A DNA stretch of 52,736 bases. Origin: DATLMR01 sp035634255 (lineage in GTDB: Bacteria; Acidobacteriota; Blastocatellia; UBA7656). Numbering within the stretch: position 1 is the stretch's first letter; every line of letters starts with the position of its first letter. A model generated the notes under the pieces. That model was given only the letters and a program-made list of their open reading frames with translations, was not told the origin of the DNA and did not search any database. Below, piece by piece: positions 8,496 through 16,200 of this stretch. The translations under genes and the position numbers were made by a program. Location of the stretch: the NCBI GenBank assembly GCA_035634255.1, contig DASQDI010000170.1, positions 1-52,736 of the forward strand, given 5' to 3'.

Positions 8496-9929
8496 TCACT
8501 TCTTCCGGCCCTCGACCACCGGGTCTTTCGGACTGCCCTCATCAAGCGTGTAATCGATGAAGCAGGCCATCATCTCGTCGGCCGTCGGCTCGCCTGCGCG
8601 AATCGCCTTCGCCGGGTCGGGGTTCCGCCTGTTCTTCGCGGAGTTGTCGAAGTAGCTCACGACCTTCAGGCGGGAGCCCTTCGGGATCGGGACGGGCCTC
8701 TTCAGGTAGTAAGTGGTCTGCCACGAAAAATTGTAATCCGGGACCGACAGGAGTATCTTCGTGCGCCCGTCGGGCAGGGCCGCCTCCAGACGCATCGACC
8801 TGCCGCGCCAGTGCATGTGCGGCATGAAGGAGATGAGTCGGATGTCCTTATCGACCTTCCAGCATGCGGTCACCTCATGGCGCTCGGCGCCCGGAGGGAT
8901 CTTGAAGTAGTTGTTTATAAGGAGCTCGTTGTGCACTTCCCTGTCGGGCGGCGTTTTCGCGAAGGTCAGGGCGAGCTGGGGCCGATCCCTCTCCACCCTG
9001 CCTTCGGGTTTGAAGTAATGCGCCTGAAGAAATATCTTCGACCCGGCGGGAATCTTCCTCGCGGTCCCCGGAGGGAAAGTCACCGGGTTCACTCCGGGCG
9101 AGTAGACGATGAGTGGGGTCGCGATGCTGGTCCAGTTCTTGCCGCTCCCGTCCCAGCTCGTGGCGCTGCCGCCGCTCGGCAGCGAGCAGCCGTCGTCATG
9201 AACCGGCGCGTCGGGTTTGGTCCGGGAGAGGTTGCCGTCGTAATAGAAGATCGAGCCTTTCTCCATCTCCGCCCTTATCTTCTCCATCATCTCTTTCGAC
9301 ATGTTGGCCATCTGCATGCCGCCCGGCGGCGGGGGGATGATGAACGCGGTTATGTGATGCGCGACCTTCCGGTTGCTCGGGCGAAGCTCCGCCGCCTGCA
9401 CGTAGACGTCCGTCTGAGAGGGGAACGGGATCTCGATGTAATGGTATTCGTCGGTGCCCTGGGCTTGGAGGACGACCTCTTCGGGCACCGTCAGGACCGC
9501 GTCAGGCTTGCCCATATTCCACTGCTCGGACCGGCTCGGCGCTGGCGGCAGGTCGCGGGGCGATCCTTCTCTGGCACCTCCGTCGACCCATGAGACAATC
9601 GTATCGATCTCCTGTTTTGTGAGCCGCCTGTCGTTGGCGAACTCGCCATGATTCGGGTCGGCGTGCCAGGGGGGCATGGCCCGCGCCAGCACCTTCTCTT
9701 TAATGGAGCGCGCCCACGGCCTCGCCTCTTTGTAACTCAGCAGGGACATCGGGGCGGACTCGCCGGGCCGGTGGCACTCGGCGCATTTATTGAAGAGGAT
9801 GGGCGCAACGTCTTTATTGAAGGACGCGGCCTTCTTCCTGGCGTCCCCCGAACTCTCCTGCGGCAGTCCCGTGAGACACACTACCCCGAGAGCAGCGATG
9901 ATTTTCGACAGCCTGATAACTTTTTTCAT
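8496..9929 (-). CDS. Secreted cytochrome c / copper type II ascorbate-dependent monooxygenase-like protein
   Basis: A 477-residue exported protein. The signal peptide starts MKKVIRLSKIIAALGVVCLT. A single haem c site, KCAECH, follows in a DUF1587/planctomycete-type cytochrome segment (VAPILFNKCAECHRPGESAP). The C-terminal half resembles copper type II ascorbate-dependent monooxygenases, with the HHITAF di-histidine and the PHMHWRG motif as likely copper ligands. Such fusions are frequent in Acidobacteria and Planctomycetes and usually of unknown substrate. AAGGGGAG precedes the ATG. In this setting it could oxidise a product or precursor in the periplasm, but it may be unrelated cargo. Confidence 0.8.
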   Translation of the reverse strand: MKKVIRLSKIIAALGVVCLTGLPQESSGDARKKAASFNKDVAPILFNKCAECHRPGESAPMSLLSYKEARPWARSIKEKVLARAMPPWHADPNHGEFANDRRLTKQEIDTIVSWVDGGAREGSPRDLPPAPSRSEQWNMGKPDAVLTVPEEVVLQAQGTDEYHYIEIPFPSQTDVYVQAAELRPSNRKVAHHITAFIIPPPPGGMQMANMSKEMMEKIRAEMEKGSIFYYDGNLSRTKPDAPVHDDGCSLPSGGSATSWDGSGKNWTSIATPLIVYSPGVNPVTFPPGTARKIPAGSKIFLQAHYFKPEGRVERDRPQLALTFAKTPPDREVHNELLINNYFKIPPGAERHEVTACWKVDKDIRLISFMPHMHWRGRSMRLEAALPDGRTKILLSVPDYNFSWQTTYYLKRPVPIPKGSRLKVVSYFDNSAKNRRNPDPAKAIRAGEPTADEMMACFIDYTLDEGSPKDPVVEGRKK

Positions 9930-10219
9930 GATTCAAATCTCCCCTTCATGTCGGATGGGTTGTTAATGGCACACTCTTCCTTCAAGACTTCGTCGGCCGG
10001 ATGTTATACCGGGCGCGGTCGCGAATTCTTCTTGCAGATTGTCTATTTGCCGCGCCCGAGTCGCGTCGACGCGGTCCGGGGCGAATCAGGGTGGGCGGGC
10101 CCCGAGAGGTCGCCCGTGATCGAATTGAGCAATTTGAAAGAAGATGTGGATTTTCTTTTCTGGTATTTAATGGCTTGAGTTTCCAGCGATTCATTGGATA
10201 ACCAGAAAGGAGTGAAGGC

Positions 10220-10882
10220 ATGGCAACGACAGTTAACAACTACAAGCTCGCATATGGTCCGCGCGTGGATTTGGAGAAATTAGAAAACCTTTATGCACCA
10301 CAGACGGTCGAACCGTTTACTCCCCCGACACCGGGGATCGACAACCTCGGGATCGTCTCGAAGGACACGTTCTACGTTCCGGGCAAGGGCGAATTCCAGG
10401 TTGACTTCAAGGGGTACGTCCGGGTCGCCCGTTCGCAGCCGTCCTCGGAGAAATGGGTTGATTCTACGGTTTATACCAACCTTATCGAGATGTGCATGCG
10501 TGGCGAGTCTCCCGAACTCGGGCCGATCACGGTGACGCTGCAGGAGGAGATACTTTCAACCGGCCTGCTCCGGACCCCTCATGCGGACCTGGGGTGTGAC
10601 CAGCCGGAAAAGGCCTGCCGGATGGCGGTAGCGGCCCAGTTCTCCCTTCCCAAGCTCGGTCTGACCCTCTTTAACAAAGAACCGATTGAGCTGACTATCG
10701 ATCACGTGAAGGCCATTCCGCCGGCGGGTGCTCCTGGTAACGGACAGATCTATCACGTGCTGCCCCTGTACAACACGGCTGACCCGGAAGGAGAGCCTGC
10801 CGCCTACCTGACCAGGCTCAAATTCGCGATGGGCACGTACATCACCAAGGACGAGATAGAGAGCATCGCTCGCGGGAATTGA
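10220..10882 (+). CDS. Protein of unknown function, cytosolic paralogue of 24275-25144
   Basis: A 220-residue protein that I cannot assign to a function. It starts MATTVNNYKLAYGPRVDLEK after a clear AAGGAG, with no signal peptide. A central region around GPITVTLQEEI is followed by a Cys pair (LGCDQPEKACRM) and then LPKLGLTLFNKEPIEL and AIPPAGAPG. The same order is found in the exported protein at 24275 (a Cys cluster, then MPQLGLRMKTAE, then SIPPVGATPS), so the two share a domain. It stands alone between divergent genes with a perfect palindrome just after its stop. A binding or structural role is a guess from the beta-rich composition. Confidence 0.6.
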   Translation: MATTVNNYKLAYGPRVDLEKLENLYAPQTVEPFTPPTPGIDNLGIVSKDTFYVPGKGEFQVDFKGYVRVARSQPSSEKWVDSTVYTNLIEMCMRGESPELGPITVTLQEEILSTGLLRTPHADLGCDQPEKACRMAVAAQFSLPKLGLTLFNKEPIELTIDHVKAIPPAGAPGNGQIYHVLPLYNTADPEGEPAAYLTRLKFAMGTYITKDEIESIARGN

Positions 10883-10937
10883 TCCGAGCGCCTGTCTTTG
10901 TCCGAGCGCCTCGGCATGGAACTAGTTCCATGCCGAG
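10883..10937. promoter_or_regulatory. Tandem 11-bp repeats and a 28-bp perfect palindrome
   Basis: Right after the stop of the gene at 10220 come two copies of TCCGAGCGCCT (10883-10893 and 10901-10911), 18 bp apart. A perfect palindrome of two 14-bp arms with no spacer follows: CTCGGCATGGAACT (10910-10923) and AGTTCCATGCCGAG (10924-10937). As RNA it would make a strong hairpin, but no T-tract follows, so it could be a terminator, a protein-binding site or both. Confidence 0.55.
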
Positions 10938-11270
10938 TGGGCCCAGGTCTGAAAAATAACGGGTGATCGTAGAACAGCGGCCGTGTCAGTGGCGGCGGCC
11001 CGCCGCCGCGCGCCCGATCATCCGTGACGGCTTCATCCAGGATACAAGAGAAAAGGCCAGGGGCAGGTAAATAGGCAAAGAATTAGCGGAAGCATATTTG
11101 CCAACTGACCTGCATAATCATGTTCATCCGGACGGATGATTTGCCTGACCCCCGGTCTTTATATCCAGACCCTCGGGCATCGCGGTCGGTCGAAGCCTCC
11201 CGCTCTGTCAGGGCTGGTGCGCGGGCCGTTCTCAGGCACTCGCAATAGGGTGAGAAAGAGGAGAACCACA
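10938..11270. promoter_or_regulatory. Gene-free leader of the SRPBCC genes with an operator-like palindrome
   Basis: No gene is seen here. It holds a GGCGGCGG/CCGCCGCC hairpin near 10991-11008. It also holds an operator-like inverted repeat, TCATCCG-GA-CGGATGA at 11124-11139, with a further TCATCCG half-site at 11018-11024. The position, about 130 bp before the start of the SRPBCC gene at 11271, suits regulated expression of a resistance gene. No clear -35/-10 pair could be picked. Confidence 0.4.
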
Positions 11271-12353
11271 ATGTCTGAAATCTCCACCCCACTACCTGAA
11301 GCTCCGGACAGAAGTAACGGCAAGGGCCGGCCCGAGGCGGGCGGCTGGTCACAGGGACCCGCCCAGGGTCAGGTGACGGACCCATTCCGCCCGCCGAGCC
11401 CTGACCAGATAGAGAGAGACATCCCTCGCCTGCACACGCCGGGAGCTATGCCCGTGGTGCGGGACCGCTGGGAGCGTCTCGTTACAACGGTAGAGATTCC
11501 CTCCCCCCCCGATGAAGTATGGCGAGCCCTGACGGACCCGGCGGCCCTGAGAAAGTGGCTGGCGGTCTGTCACGGCTCGCTCGAAGTGAGCGACACGGAT
11601 TGCGTTCTCGACTTCGAAGACGGGGAGTTCTTCCTCTGCCGCTCGAAGATCGTCGACGCGCCGAATCGCCTCCAATACTACTGGCGGTGGCTGGGCATCG
11701 GGCAGGCCACCTCGGTGGATTGGAACCTGCAACCGTCGGGCGCCGGGACGCGCGTGACGGTCACAGAGGAGGCATGGAACGCGCCCTGGGACTGGCAGAC
11801 CTGGAACGGCGGAGGCTGGCCGGGCATTCTCGATCAACTGGCCGCCTACCTCAGGACGGGGATGGAGTGGCGCTGGCCGTGGAGGCGGATGGGGCCATAT
11901 GCGCAGGTCGAACTGCCTCAGCCCATCTTCATGGCATGGGACCGCCTCTTCAACCCGAGCGCGCTTAAGTACTGGCTGCTCTCGACGCATGGCTCTATTG
12001 CGCCGAACGAGGTTCTGCCTATAATTCTGGGCGACGCCAGCGGCATGGTCGAGATGGTCGTTCATGAAGTCGTGCAGCCGGGGCAGACCGCGCCTTCTTT
12101 CCTGCCCTACGTAACTTTCTCTCTGAGGAGAAAGGTATGGCAGAGCGAAGTCGGGGGGCGGCTCTGGATAGAGCCCGCCGGATGGGGGCGGAGCGTCTTT
12201 CAGGTCTTCCACTACAACTGGGAGAATCTGCCGCCGGGGATACAGCTTTCTGAAAGGCGACTTCTCGCGAATTTCTGGGCCGGGGTGATGCAGCGCGCGC
12301 AGCAGTTGTGCACAGACCGGACGATGCCGACCTCGCCGCACAACTGGTCATAA
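11271..12353 (+). CDS. Tandem SRPBCC (START/AHSA1-like) protein, candidate CalC-type resistance protein
   Basis: A 360-residue protein with about 65 low-complexity N-terminal residues followed by two SRPBCC/AHSA1 domains. Domain 1 (about residues 68-200) has PPDEVWRALTDPAALRKWLA, DFEDGEFFLCRSKIVD and a VTVTEEAWNAPW strand. Domain 2 (about 205-350) has QPIFMAWDRLFNPSALKYWL. The fold is that of Aha1-like and START ligand-binding proteins and of CalC, the calicheamicin self-sacrifice protein that is cleaved in place of DNA. I chose the ATG at 11271 (GAGGAG before it) over upstream in-frame starts. It sits next to a second tandem SRPBCC gene at 12414. Resistance is inferred from fold and context only, and polyketide cyclase is the main alternative. 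Confidence 0.75.
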   Translation: MSEISTPLPEAPDRSNGKGRPEAGGWSQGPAQGQVTDPFRPPSPDQIERDIPRLHTPGAMPVVRDRWERLVTTVEIPSPPDEVWRALTDPAALRKWLAVCHGSLEVSDTDCVLDFEDGEFFLCRSKIVDAPNRLQYYWRWLGIGQATSVDWNLQPSGAGTRVTVTEEAWNAPWDWQTWNGGGWPGILDQLAAYLRTGMEWRWPWRRMGPYAQVELPQPIFMAWDRLFNPSALKYWLLSTHGSIAPNEVLPIILGDASGMVEMVVHEVVQPGQTAPSFLPYVTFSLRRKVWQSEVGGRLWIEPAGWGRSVFQVFHYNWENLPPGIQLSERRLLANFWAGVMQRAQQLCTDRTMPTSPHNWS

Positions 12354-12413
12354 CAACCCGGGCGCGCATGCCCTGCGACGAAGGCAGCCGGCTCAGGCGA
12401 GAGAATAGTCCAG

Positions 12414-13277
12414 ATGTCGAAAATGGCTGTCAAAGAGAGCGACTCTCAACGCGGCACCGTCAGGGTGACCAGGGCCGTCCAGTCATCAGTGAGGCAAGTG
12501 TGGGACGCCCTGACGGTGCCTGAAGTCGTCGAAAAATGGTTCGGCTCACTCTCTCACCCTCTCCGTGTTGGTGAGAGCAGCTCGCTAGATTTCGGAGACG
12601 GCGATTTCTTTTCAATCAAAACTCTCCGGATCGACCCCCCGAGCACGCTCGAATACGAATGGCGATTCCTTGGGACGGGGCCTCTCGACACGATCACCTG
12701 GAACATAATTCCGGCGGACGAGGGCTGCCTGGTGACGGTGACGGATAAAGAATCCGGCCGCACGGAGGAGGAAGCCGCGTCTTTGAGAAAGGGCTGGCTG
12801 GACTTTACCAAACGCCTTGAGAAGTTTCTAAGAAAGGGAGCGCCCACCCGGTATCCGTGGCGACACGAGTTCGATGGCAGCATCGAGTTGAGTGGCGATG
12901 CCGAAAAAGTGTGGGGGCTCCTGTTCGATGGGAAAGCGCCTGGACGCTGGTTGCCATTCGGCGATACCCATATCGAATCAGGGGCACGGTTCGCGGCCAA
13001 CGACGGAATGGAGCCGATTCAGTTTGAAATATTGAACCCGGCTATCAGCCCCCGGCAAAGCCTGAGGTTCGATCTGATTGGCGAAAGCTGGCTCCATTCC
13101 ACCCCCTGCTGTCTGAGCCTCTCCCCGCGCGAAAGCGGAACCCTGCTGTCCGTAAGCCACAACGGATGGGAGTCGATCAGCCTCAGGAAGTCGTACCAGA
13201 AAGAGCAGAGGAAACGGTTTTGTGACCTCTGGGTCGAGGCATTGAACCGCGCCGGAGAGGTCGTCGAGAAAGGATAA
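12414..13277 (+). CDS. Second tandem SRPBCC (START/AHSA1-like) protein
   Basis: A 287-residue protein made almost wholly of two SRPBCC domains. Domain 1 (about 12-145) has SSVRQVWDALTVPEVVEKWF, DFGDGDFFSIKTLRID and LEYEWRFLGTGPLDTITW. Domain 2 (about 150-285) begins GDAEKVWGLLFDGKAPGRWL. It is parallel in design to the protein at 11271, which ends 60 bp upstream, and the two probably arose by duplication and share a transcript. The start lacks a strong ribosome site (GAGAGAATAGTCC precedes it). Like its neighbour it is a candidate enediyne-binding or self-sacrifice protein. No catalytic residues are evident. Confidence 0.75.
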   Translation: MSKMAVKESDSQRGTVRVTRAVQSSVRQVWDALTVPEVVEKWFGSLSHPLRVGESSSLDFGDGDFFSIKTLRIDPPSTLEYEWRFLGTGPLDTITWNIIPADEGCLVTVTDKESGRTEEEAASLRKGWLDFTKRLEKFLRKGAPTRYPWRHEFDGSIELSGDAEKVWGLLFDGKAPGRWLPFGDTHIESGARFAANDGMEPIQFEILNPAISPRQSLRFDLIGESWLHSTPCCLSLSPRESGTLLSVSHNGWESISLRKSYQKEQRKRFCDLWVEALNRAGEVVEKG

Positions 13278-13613
13278 GCCCACCTCGGGCTAAGGGAAGG
13301 CGGAGAGTCTGGATCACTTTTGTAAGGGCAATAAGACGCCTCATCTCGCGGGTGCAGATTGTCTCCTGCCCTCACGATTCCGTAAAGGCGACCGGCAGGC
13401 TCCTACCTACAACTCACAATTAGGACAAATCAAGACAGAAGGTAGGGCAAATTTATGGCAAACGGATTTGATTGACCCTGAGAGCCTTATCTGAAAACTG
13501 TTGCGAGAGCCAGGACAAAATTATCCTCACAAGCCCGAAACAGCGACGTAGAGTCAATAACTTAGATGGATGAGCCCAACTTGCCTCGATAAAGCACAAG
13601 GAGATCGAATCCA
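13278..13613. promoter_or_regulatory. Iteron-like repeats with a DnaA-box-like site, candidate origin or control region
   Basis: This gene-free stretch is AT-richer than the cargo. It holds four similar 9-mers: TAGGACAAA (13421), TAGGGCAAA (13443), TATGGCAAA (13454) and CAGGACAAA (13511). The first three are spaced 22 and 11 bp apart, so they lie on one face of the helix. TTATCCTCA at 13521-13529 is one mismatch from the DnaA box TTATCCACA. A winged-helix gene begins at 13614 after AAGGAG. This arrangement is typical of iteron origins, but it could equally be an operator array for the 13614 product. Confidence 0.45.
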
Positions 13614-13898
13614 GTGAAAGGAAAGAACACAGATCCTGACGTGCCGATTATGTTTCAGATACTTGCCTACTTGGCTGAGAATCCCGACGCGGAAGATTCT
13701 CTGGAAGGAATAACGGAGTGGTGGATACTGCAACAGAATATCAGAGTGGAATCGAGAAGGGTCTCAACCGCTTTGAAACAATTGTTGGAAAAAGAACTGA
13801 TAAGTGAGGTGGCCGGGTTAGACAATAGGACTTATTACCGGATTAATCGCAGCAAGTACGATCAGATCAAACAACTGCTCAAAGATATAGAGCTGTAA
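13614..13898 (+). CDS. Small winged-helix DNA-binding protein
   Basis: A 94-residue protein starting with GTG 10 nt after AAGGAG. The sequence reads as a winged helix: an N-terminal helix (VPIMFQILAYLAENPD), a recognition region (NIRVESRRVSTALKQLLEKE), and a beta wing with ISEVAGLDNRTYYRINRSK, ending in a basic helix. It resembles small transcription regulators or plasmid copy and partition proteins, with no family I can name. It lies directly downstream of iteron-like repeats, which makes self-regulation or an initiator accessory role plausible. Confidence 0.65.
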   Translation: MKGKNTDPDVPIMFQILAYLAENPDAEDSLEGITEWWILQQNIRVESRRVSTALKQLLEKELISEVAGLDNRTYYRINRSKYDQIKQLLKDIEL

Positions 13899-13984
13899 AA
13901 CTCCAGCCCGATTCGCTTCGACTCTTCTCTTTTAAAAACTGAAGTCTCTTACTGTCTGCTAAAGGGCAGGTATGGAGGAATGCT

Positions 13985-14542
13985 ATGAGCAGCCAATCTC
14001 CTCTTTCTGAGATTCAATGGTATCTGATCCACACGAACCCTAAGCAGGAAGACCGGGCCGCGGGGAACCTGCTGGCTTGGGGCATCGAGACCTTGAACCC
14101 TAAATTGAGAGAAGTGCGGACCAACCCTTATACCGGATCCGTAAGCTTAGCGGCAAAGCCGATGTTTCCAGGCTACATTTTCGCCCGCTTTGTGTTTCAG
14201 GATCTATTCCACAAACTCCGCTTCACGCGGGGAGTTCAGGATGTTGTTTGCTTCGGCAGTGAGCCTGCTCTGGTTGATGAAGGGATCATTGAGATGGTCC
14301 GATCCAGAATGGATAAAACCGGATTTATCACTATGAGTGAAGACATCAAGCCCGGCGATAAAGTGGTCGTGAAAGAAGGCCCTCTGGAAGGCTTCACGGG
14401 AGTATTCGAGCGTCATATGAAGGGCAGCGATAGAGTGGTGATCCTCCTTAACACCATCGGTTATCAGGCTCATTATGAGATTGAAGTTGATCTCTTGAAG
14501 CGAGTCAACGAAGAAGGCCCGCAGAAAACCTCGCCCTGCTGA
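13985..14542 (+). CDS. Specialised NusG paralogue (RfaH/UpxY-like antiterminator)
   Basis: A 185-residue NusG-family protein. The N-terminal NGN domain has IQWYLIHTNPKQEDRAAGN, PMFPGYIFARF and RFTRGVQDVVCFG. The C-terminal KOW domain (about 120-175) has KPGDKVVVKEGPLEGFTGVF. The KQE...N...W-G-I pattern and the divergent NGN core place it with operon-specific paralogues such as RfaH, UpxY and LoaP rather than housekeeping NusG. These travel with RNA polymerase and suppress premature termination in long operons for surface polymers or polyketides. A GGAGG lies before the ATG. Its target here may be the long enediyne transcript, but no ops-like pause site was identified. Confidence 0.88.
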   Translation: MSSQSPLSEIQWYLIHTNPKQEDRAAGNLLAWGIETLNPKLREVRTNPYTGSVSLAAKPMFPGYIFARFVFQDLFHKLRFTRGVQDVVCFGSEPALVDEGIIEMVRSRMDKTGFITMSEDIKPGDKVVVKEGPLEGFTGVFERHMKGSDRVVILLNTIGYQAHYEIEVDLLKRVNEEGPQKTSPC

Positions 14543-14573
14543 CCTGGGTATATATTTGGTTCACGCTCACTAA

Positions 14574-14674
14574 GAGTCCGATAATTTTTTCGAGCTAATT
14601 ATTCTTAAGTGGATCCTAGATAGAACTAATCCCATTCCCTGAAAACATTCACCCGCCTAAAGGTTATCGGACTC
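14574..14674. repeat. 11-bp inverted repeat pair between the NusG-like and recombinase genes
   Basis: GAGTCCGATAA at 14574-14584 is repeated in perfect inverse as TTATCGGACTC at 14664-14674, with 79 bp between. The flanking genes are convergent (stops at 14542 and 14816). The CCGATAA core is shared with the dif-like site at 15871-15898, so these may be recombinase-related sites flanking an invertible segment. A long-range terminator stem is the simpler alternative. No gene lies in 14543-14815. Confidence 0.5.
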
Positions 14675-14815
14675 AAAACCCTACGCATCGCTCGCGTCTT
14701 ACCCAGCGTGGTAAATATAAAACTGAAGGCAAAGAATTTAAACGCGACATGGTACAGATTATAAAGCTGATCTGCTCTTATGTAAGATCCGAGGGAAATA
14801 AATCGTAAATAAAGA

Positions 14816-15784
14816 TTATTCTTCGTACATCAAGAAATTAACAGCGTTGAGATCGAGATTTTCTCTGCCTTGGTCGTAGCGCATCACGGTCTTCGGGTCC
14901 TTGTGCCCGCTCATCATCTGCACCTGCCTATAAGTTAGGCCCTGATCCAATGCTCTGGTTATAGCTGTGCGCCTTAAATCATGCGGCGAGAGCTTCCCTA
15001 CCCCTCCGTAATCGGCCCACCTCGACACGATGTTCCAGACCATCCTCGTCGATAGAGGCTTATCGAATATGAGAGTCCTGTAGTTTGTGCGGGGCTGGAA
15101 GAGATAGCTCTCAAGGCCGTCGCTTAGCAACCTCTTCCTCCTTGGCTCATCGAGCTTAAGGTAGTCGTCTATAGCCTTCTTGACATCGGCGGGTAGGGGC
15201 AGCGTCCGTTCCCTTCCCCCTTTCACTTTGAACCTGATCACCCAACGCCCATGGCTCCACTTGACTGAAGACTCCTTCAACGAACAGACCTCGCTTACGC
15301 GCAGCGAGGTCCTCAACATCATAATCATCATGGCGTAGTCTCTCGCCCCGTCGGCCGTCTTTGTATCCGGCCCAGCTAAAAGATGGCTCACTTCCCGCGC
15401 CGTCAGAGCCCTTCCCACACCGCCCTGGTCAACTTGAGGGGCAGGCACAAGCTTAGTTGAAGCCGGGTTGAGGCTGATCATGCCGGCAGCCCTGAGGTAC
15501 TCGAAGAAGGACCGAATCACGGCCAGCTTGAAGGCCACCGTGACCGCGCGCTTCTTCTTTGTGAGTTGTTGGTCTCTGAAGCTTACGACCAGCTCAGGGG
15601 TGACTTGAGTCGGGTGGATATTGTCTGCAAACAAGAAAAACTCACGAACGACTCTATGATAGGCGCGACGGGTGTCTTCAGAGACCGATTTCTGGCTGAA
15701 GCGGAGTGCGAGCCTCTGGTCAAAGCCGGACAATTCCGGCCCGGATGAGGTGGAGCTGTTTTGCCAGAGGCTATCTGTTTTCAT
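14816..15784 (-). CDS. Tyrosine recombinase (XerC/D-like)
   Basis: A 322-residue phage-integrase-family recombinase. The N-terminal SAM-like DNA-binding domain (about 25-110) contains SEDTRRAYHRVVREFFLF, and the catalytic domain follows. Active-site residues are visible: Arg in TSLRVSEV, Lys in KVKGGRERTLPL, HDLRRT (His and second Arg), SGHKDPKTVMRYD (His, then the nucleophile Tyr). I chose the ATG at 15782-15784 over a TTG seven codons upstream; neither has a strong ribosome site. Likely roles are plasmid dimer resolution, integration or inversion. A dif-like 28-bp site lies 87 bp upstream of its start. Confidence 0.9.
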   Translation of the reverse strand: MKTDSLWQNSSTSSGPELSGFDQRLALRFSQKSVSEDTRRAYHRVVREFFLFADNIHPTQVTPELVVSFRDQQLTKKKRAVTVAFKLAVIRSFFEYLRAAGMISLNPASTKLVPAPQVDQGGVGRALTAREVSHLLAGPDTKTADGARDYAMMIMMLRTSLRVSEVCSLKESSVKWSHGRWVIRFKVKGGRERTLPLPADVKKAIDDYLKLDEPRRKRLLSDGLESYLFQPRTNYRTLIFDKPLSTRMVWNIVSRWADYGGVGKLSPHDLRRTAITRALDQGLTYRQVQMMSGHKDPKTVMRYDQGRENLDLNAVNFLMYEE

Positions 15785-15870
15785 GCTTCGGCCCTGAATG
15801 GTCAATTCACCTATAACGGGTACAAGACGTCCGCATCATGTCTCAAACGGCGTAGCAGGGTCAAGCAAGT

Positions 15871-15898
15871 AATTCCGAAAAAGATTATTATCGGAAAT
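15871..15898. promoter_or_regulatory. dif-like 28-bp recombination site (11-6-11)
   Basis: Two 11-bp arms flank a 6-bp centre: AATTCCGAAAA, then AGATTA, then TTATCGGAAAT. The reverse complement of the right arm, ATTTCCGATAA, matches the left arm at 9 of 11 positions and resembles known XerC arms that end in ATAA. The 11-6-11 geometry is exactly that of Xer sites. It lies between the recombinase and ParA genes, as expected for a plasmid resolution or attachment site. Confidence 0.55.
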
Positions 15899-15916
15899 AG
15901 CTATGGAATATAATAG

Positions 15917-15973
15917 GTGAAAGAATAATCGTTTATATTAAACTAATTATCGATGTGAAACATACGTGAAACA
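15917..15973. repeat. GTGAAACA repeats in the AT-rich region before parA
   Basis: GTGAAACA occurs at 15955-15962 and 15966-15973, exactly 11 bp apart, with a near copy GTGAAAGA at 15917-15924. The surrounding 15785-16200 is the most AT-rich stretch of the window and has no gene. The repeats could be a ParA/partition operator, a centromere-like site or initiator sites. Confidence 0.45.
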
Positions 15974-16047
15974 CATCTACGGAATCCGGATTTAGCAATT
16001 CATAAAGGACGGAGATAACTCTTGATCGTCACAGTTTTTATCTTTGC

Positions 16048-16079
16048 TTGACGCCCTATAAGAGTTTCTGCTACATAAT
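16048..16079 (+). promoter_or_regulatory. Sigma-70-like promoter for the parA operon
   Basis: TTGACG (16048-16053) is followed after 18 bp by TACATAAT (16072-16079), a fair -35/-10 pair about 120 bp before the parA start. The -35 matches the consensus at five of six positions and the -10 is weaker. Confidence 0.4.
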
Positions 16080-16200
16080 GCAGCCATGGTGTAGGCTTTG
16101 CTCCGAATAGTCTTCACTGGACGGTCACTCATTAGAAAAGGTTTCCTACTTCGCGCAATCGTAAAACTGAGGAGAAATGATTCTTCCGGGGTAAAAGCCT

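Noticed and set aside
8463..9593. Plus-strand open frame of about 376 codons opposite the cytochrome/copper gene
   Set aside because: The minus-strand gene has a signal peptide, a haem motif and copper ligands. The opposite frame has none of these and no ribosome site.
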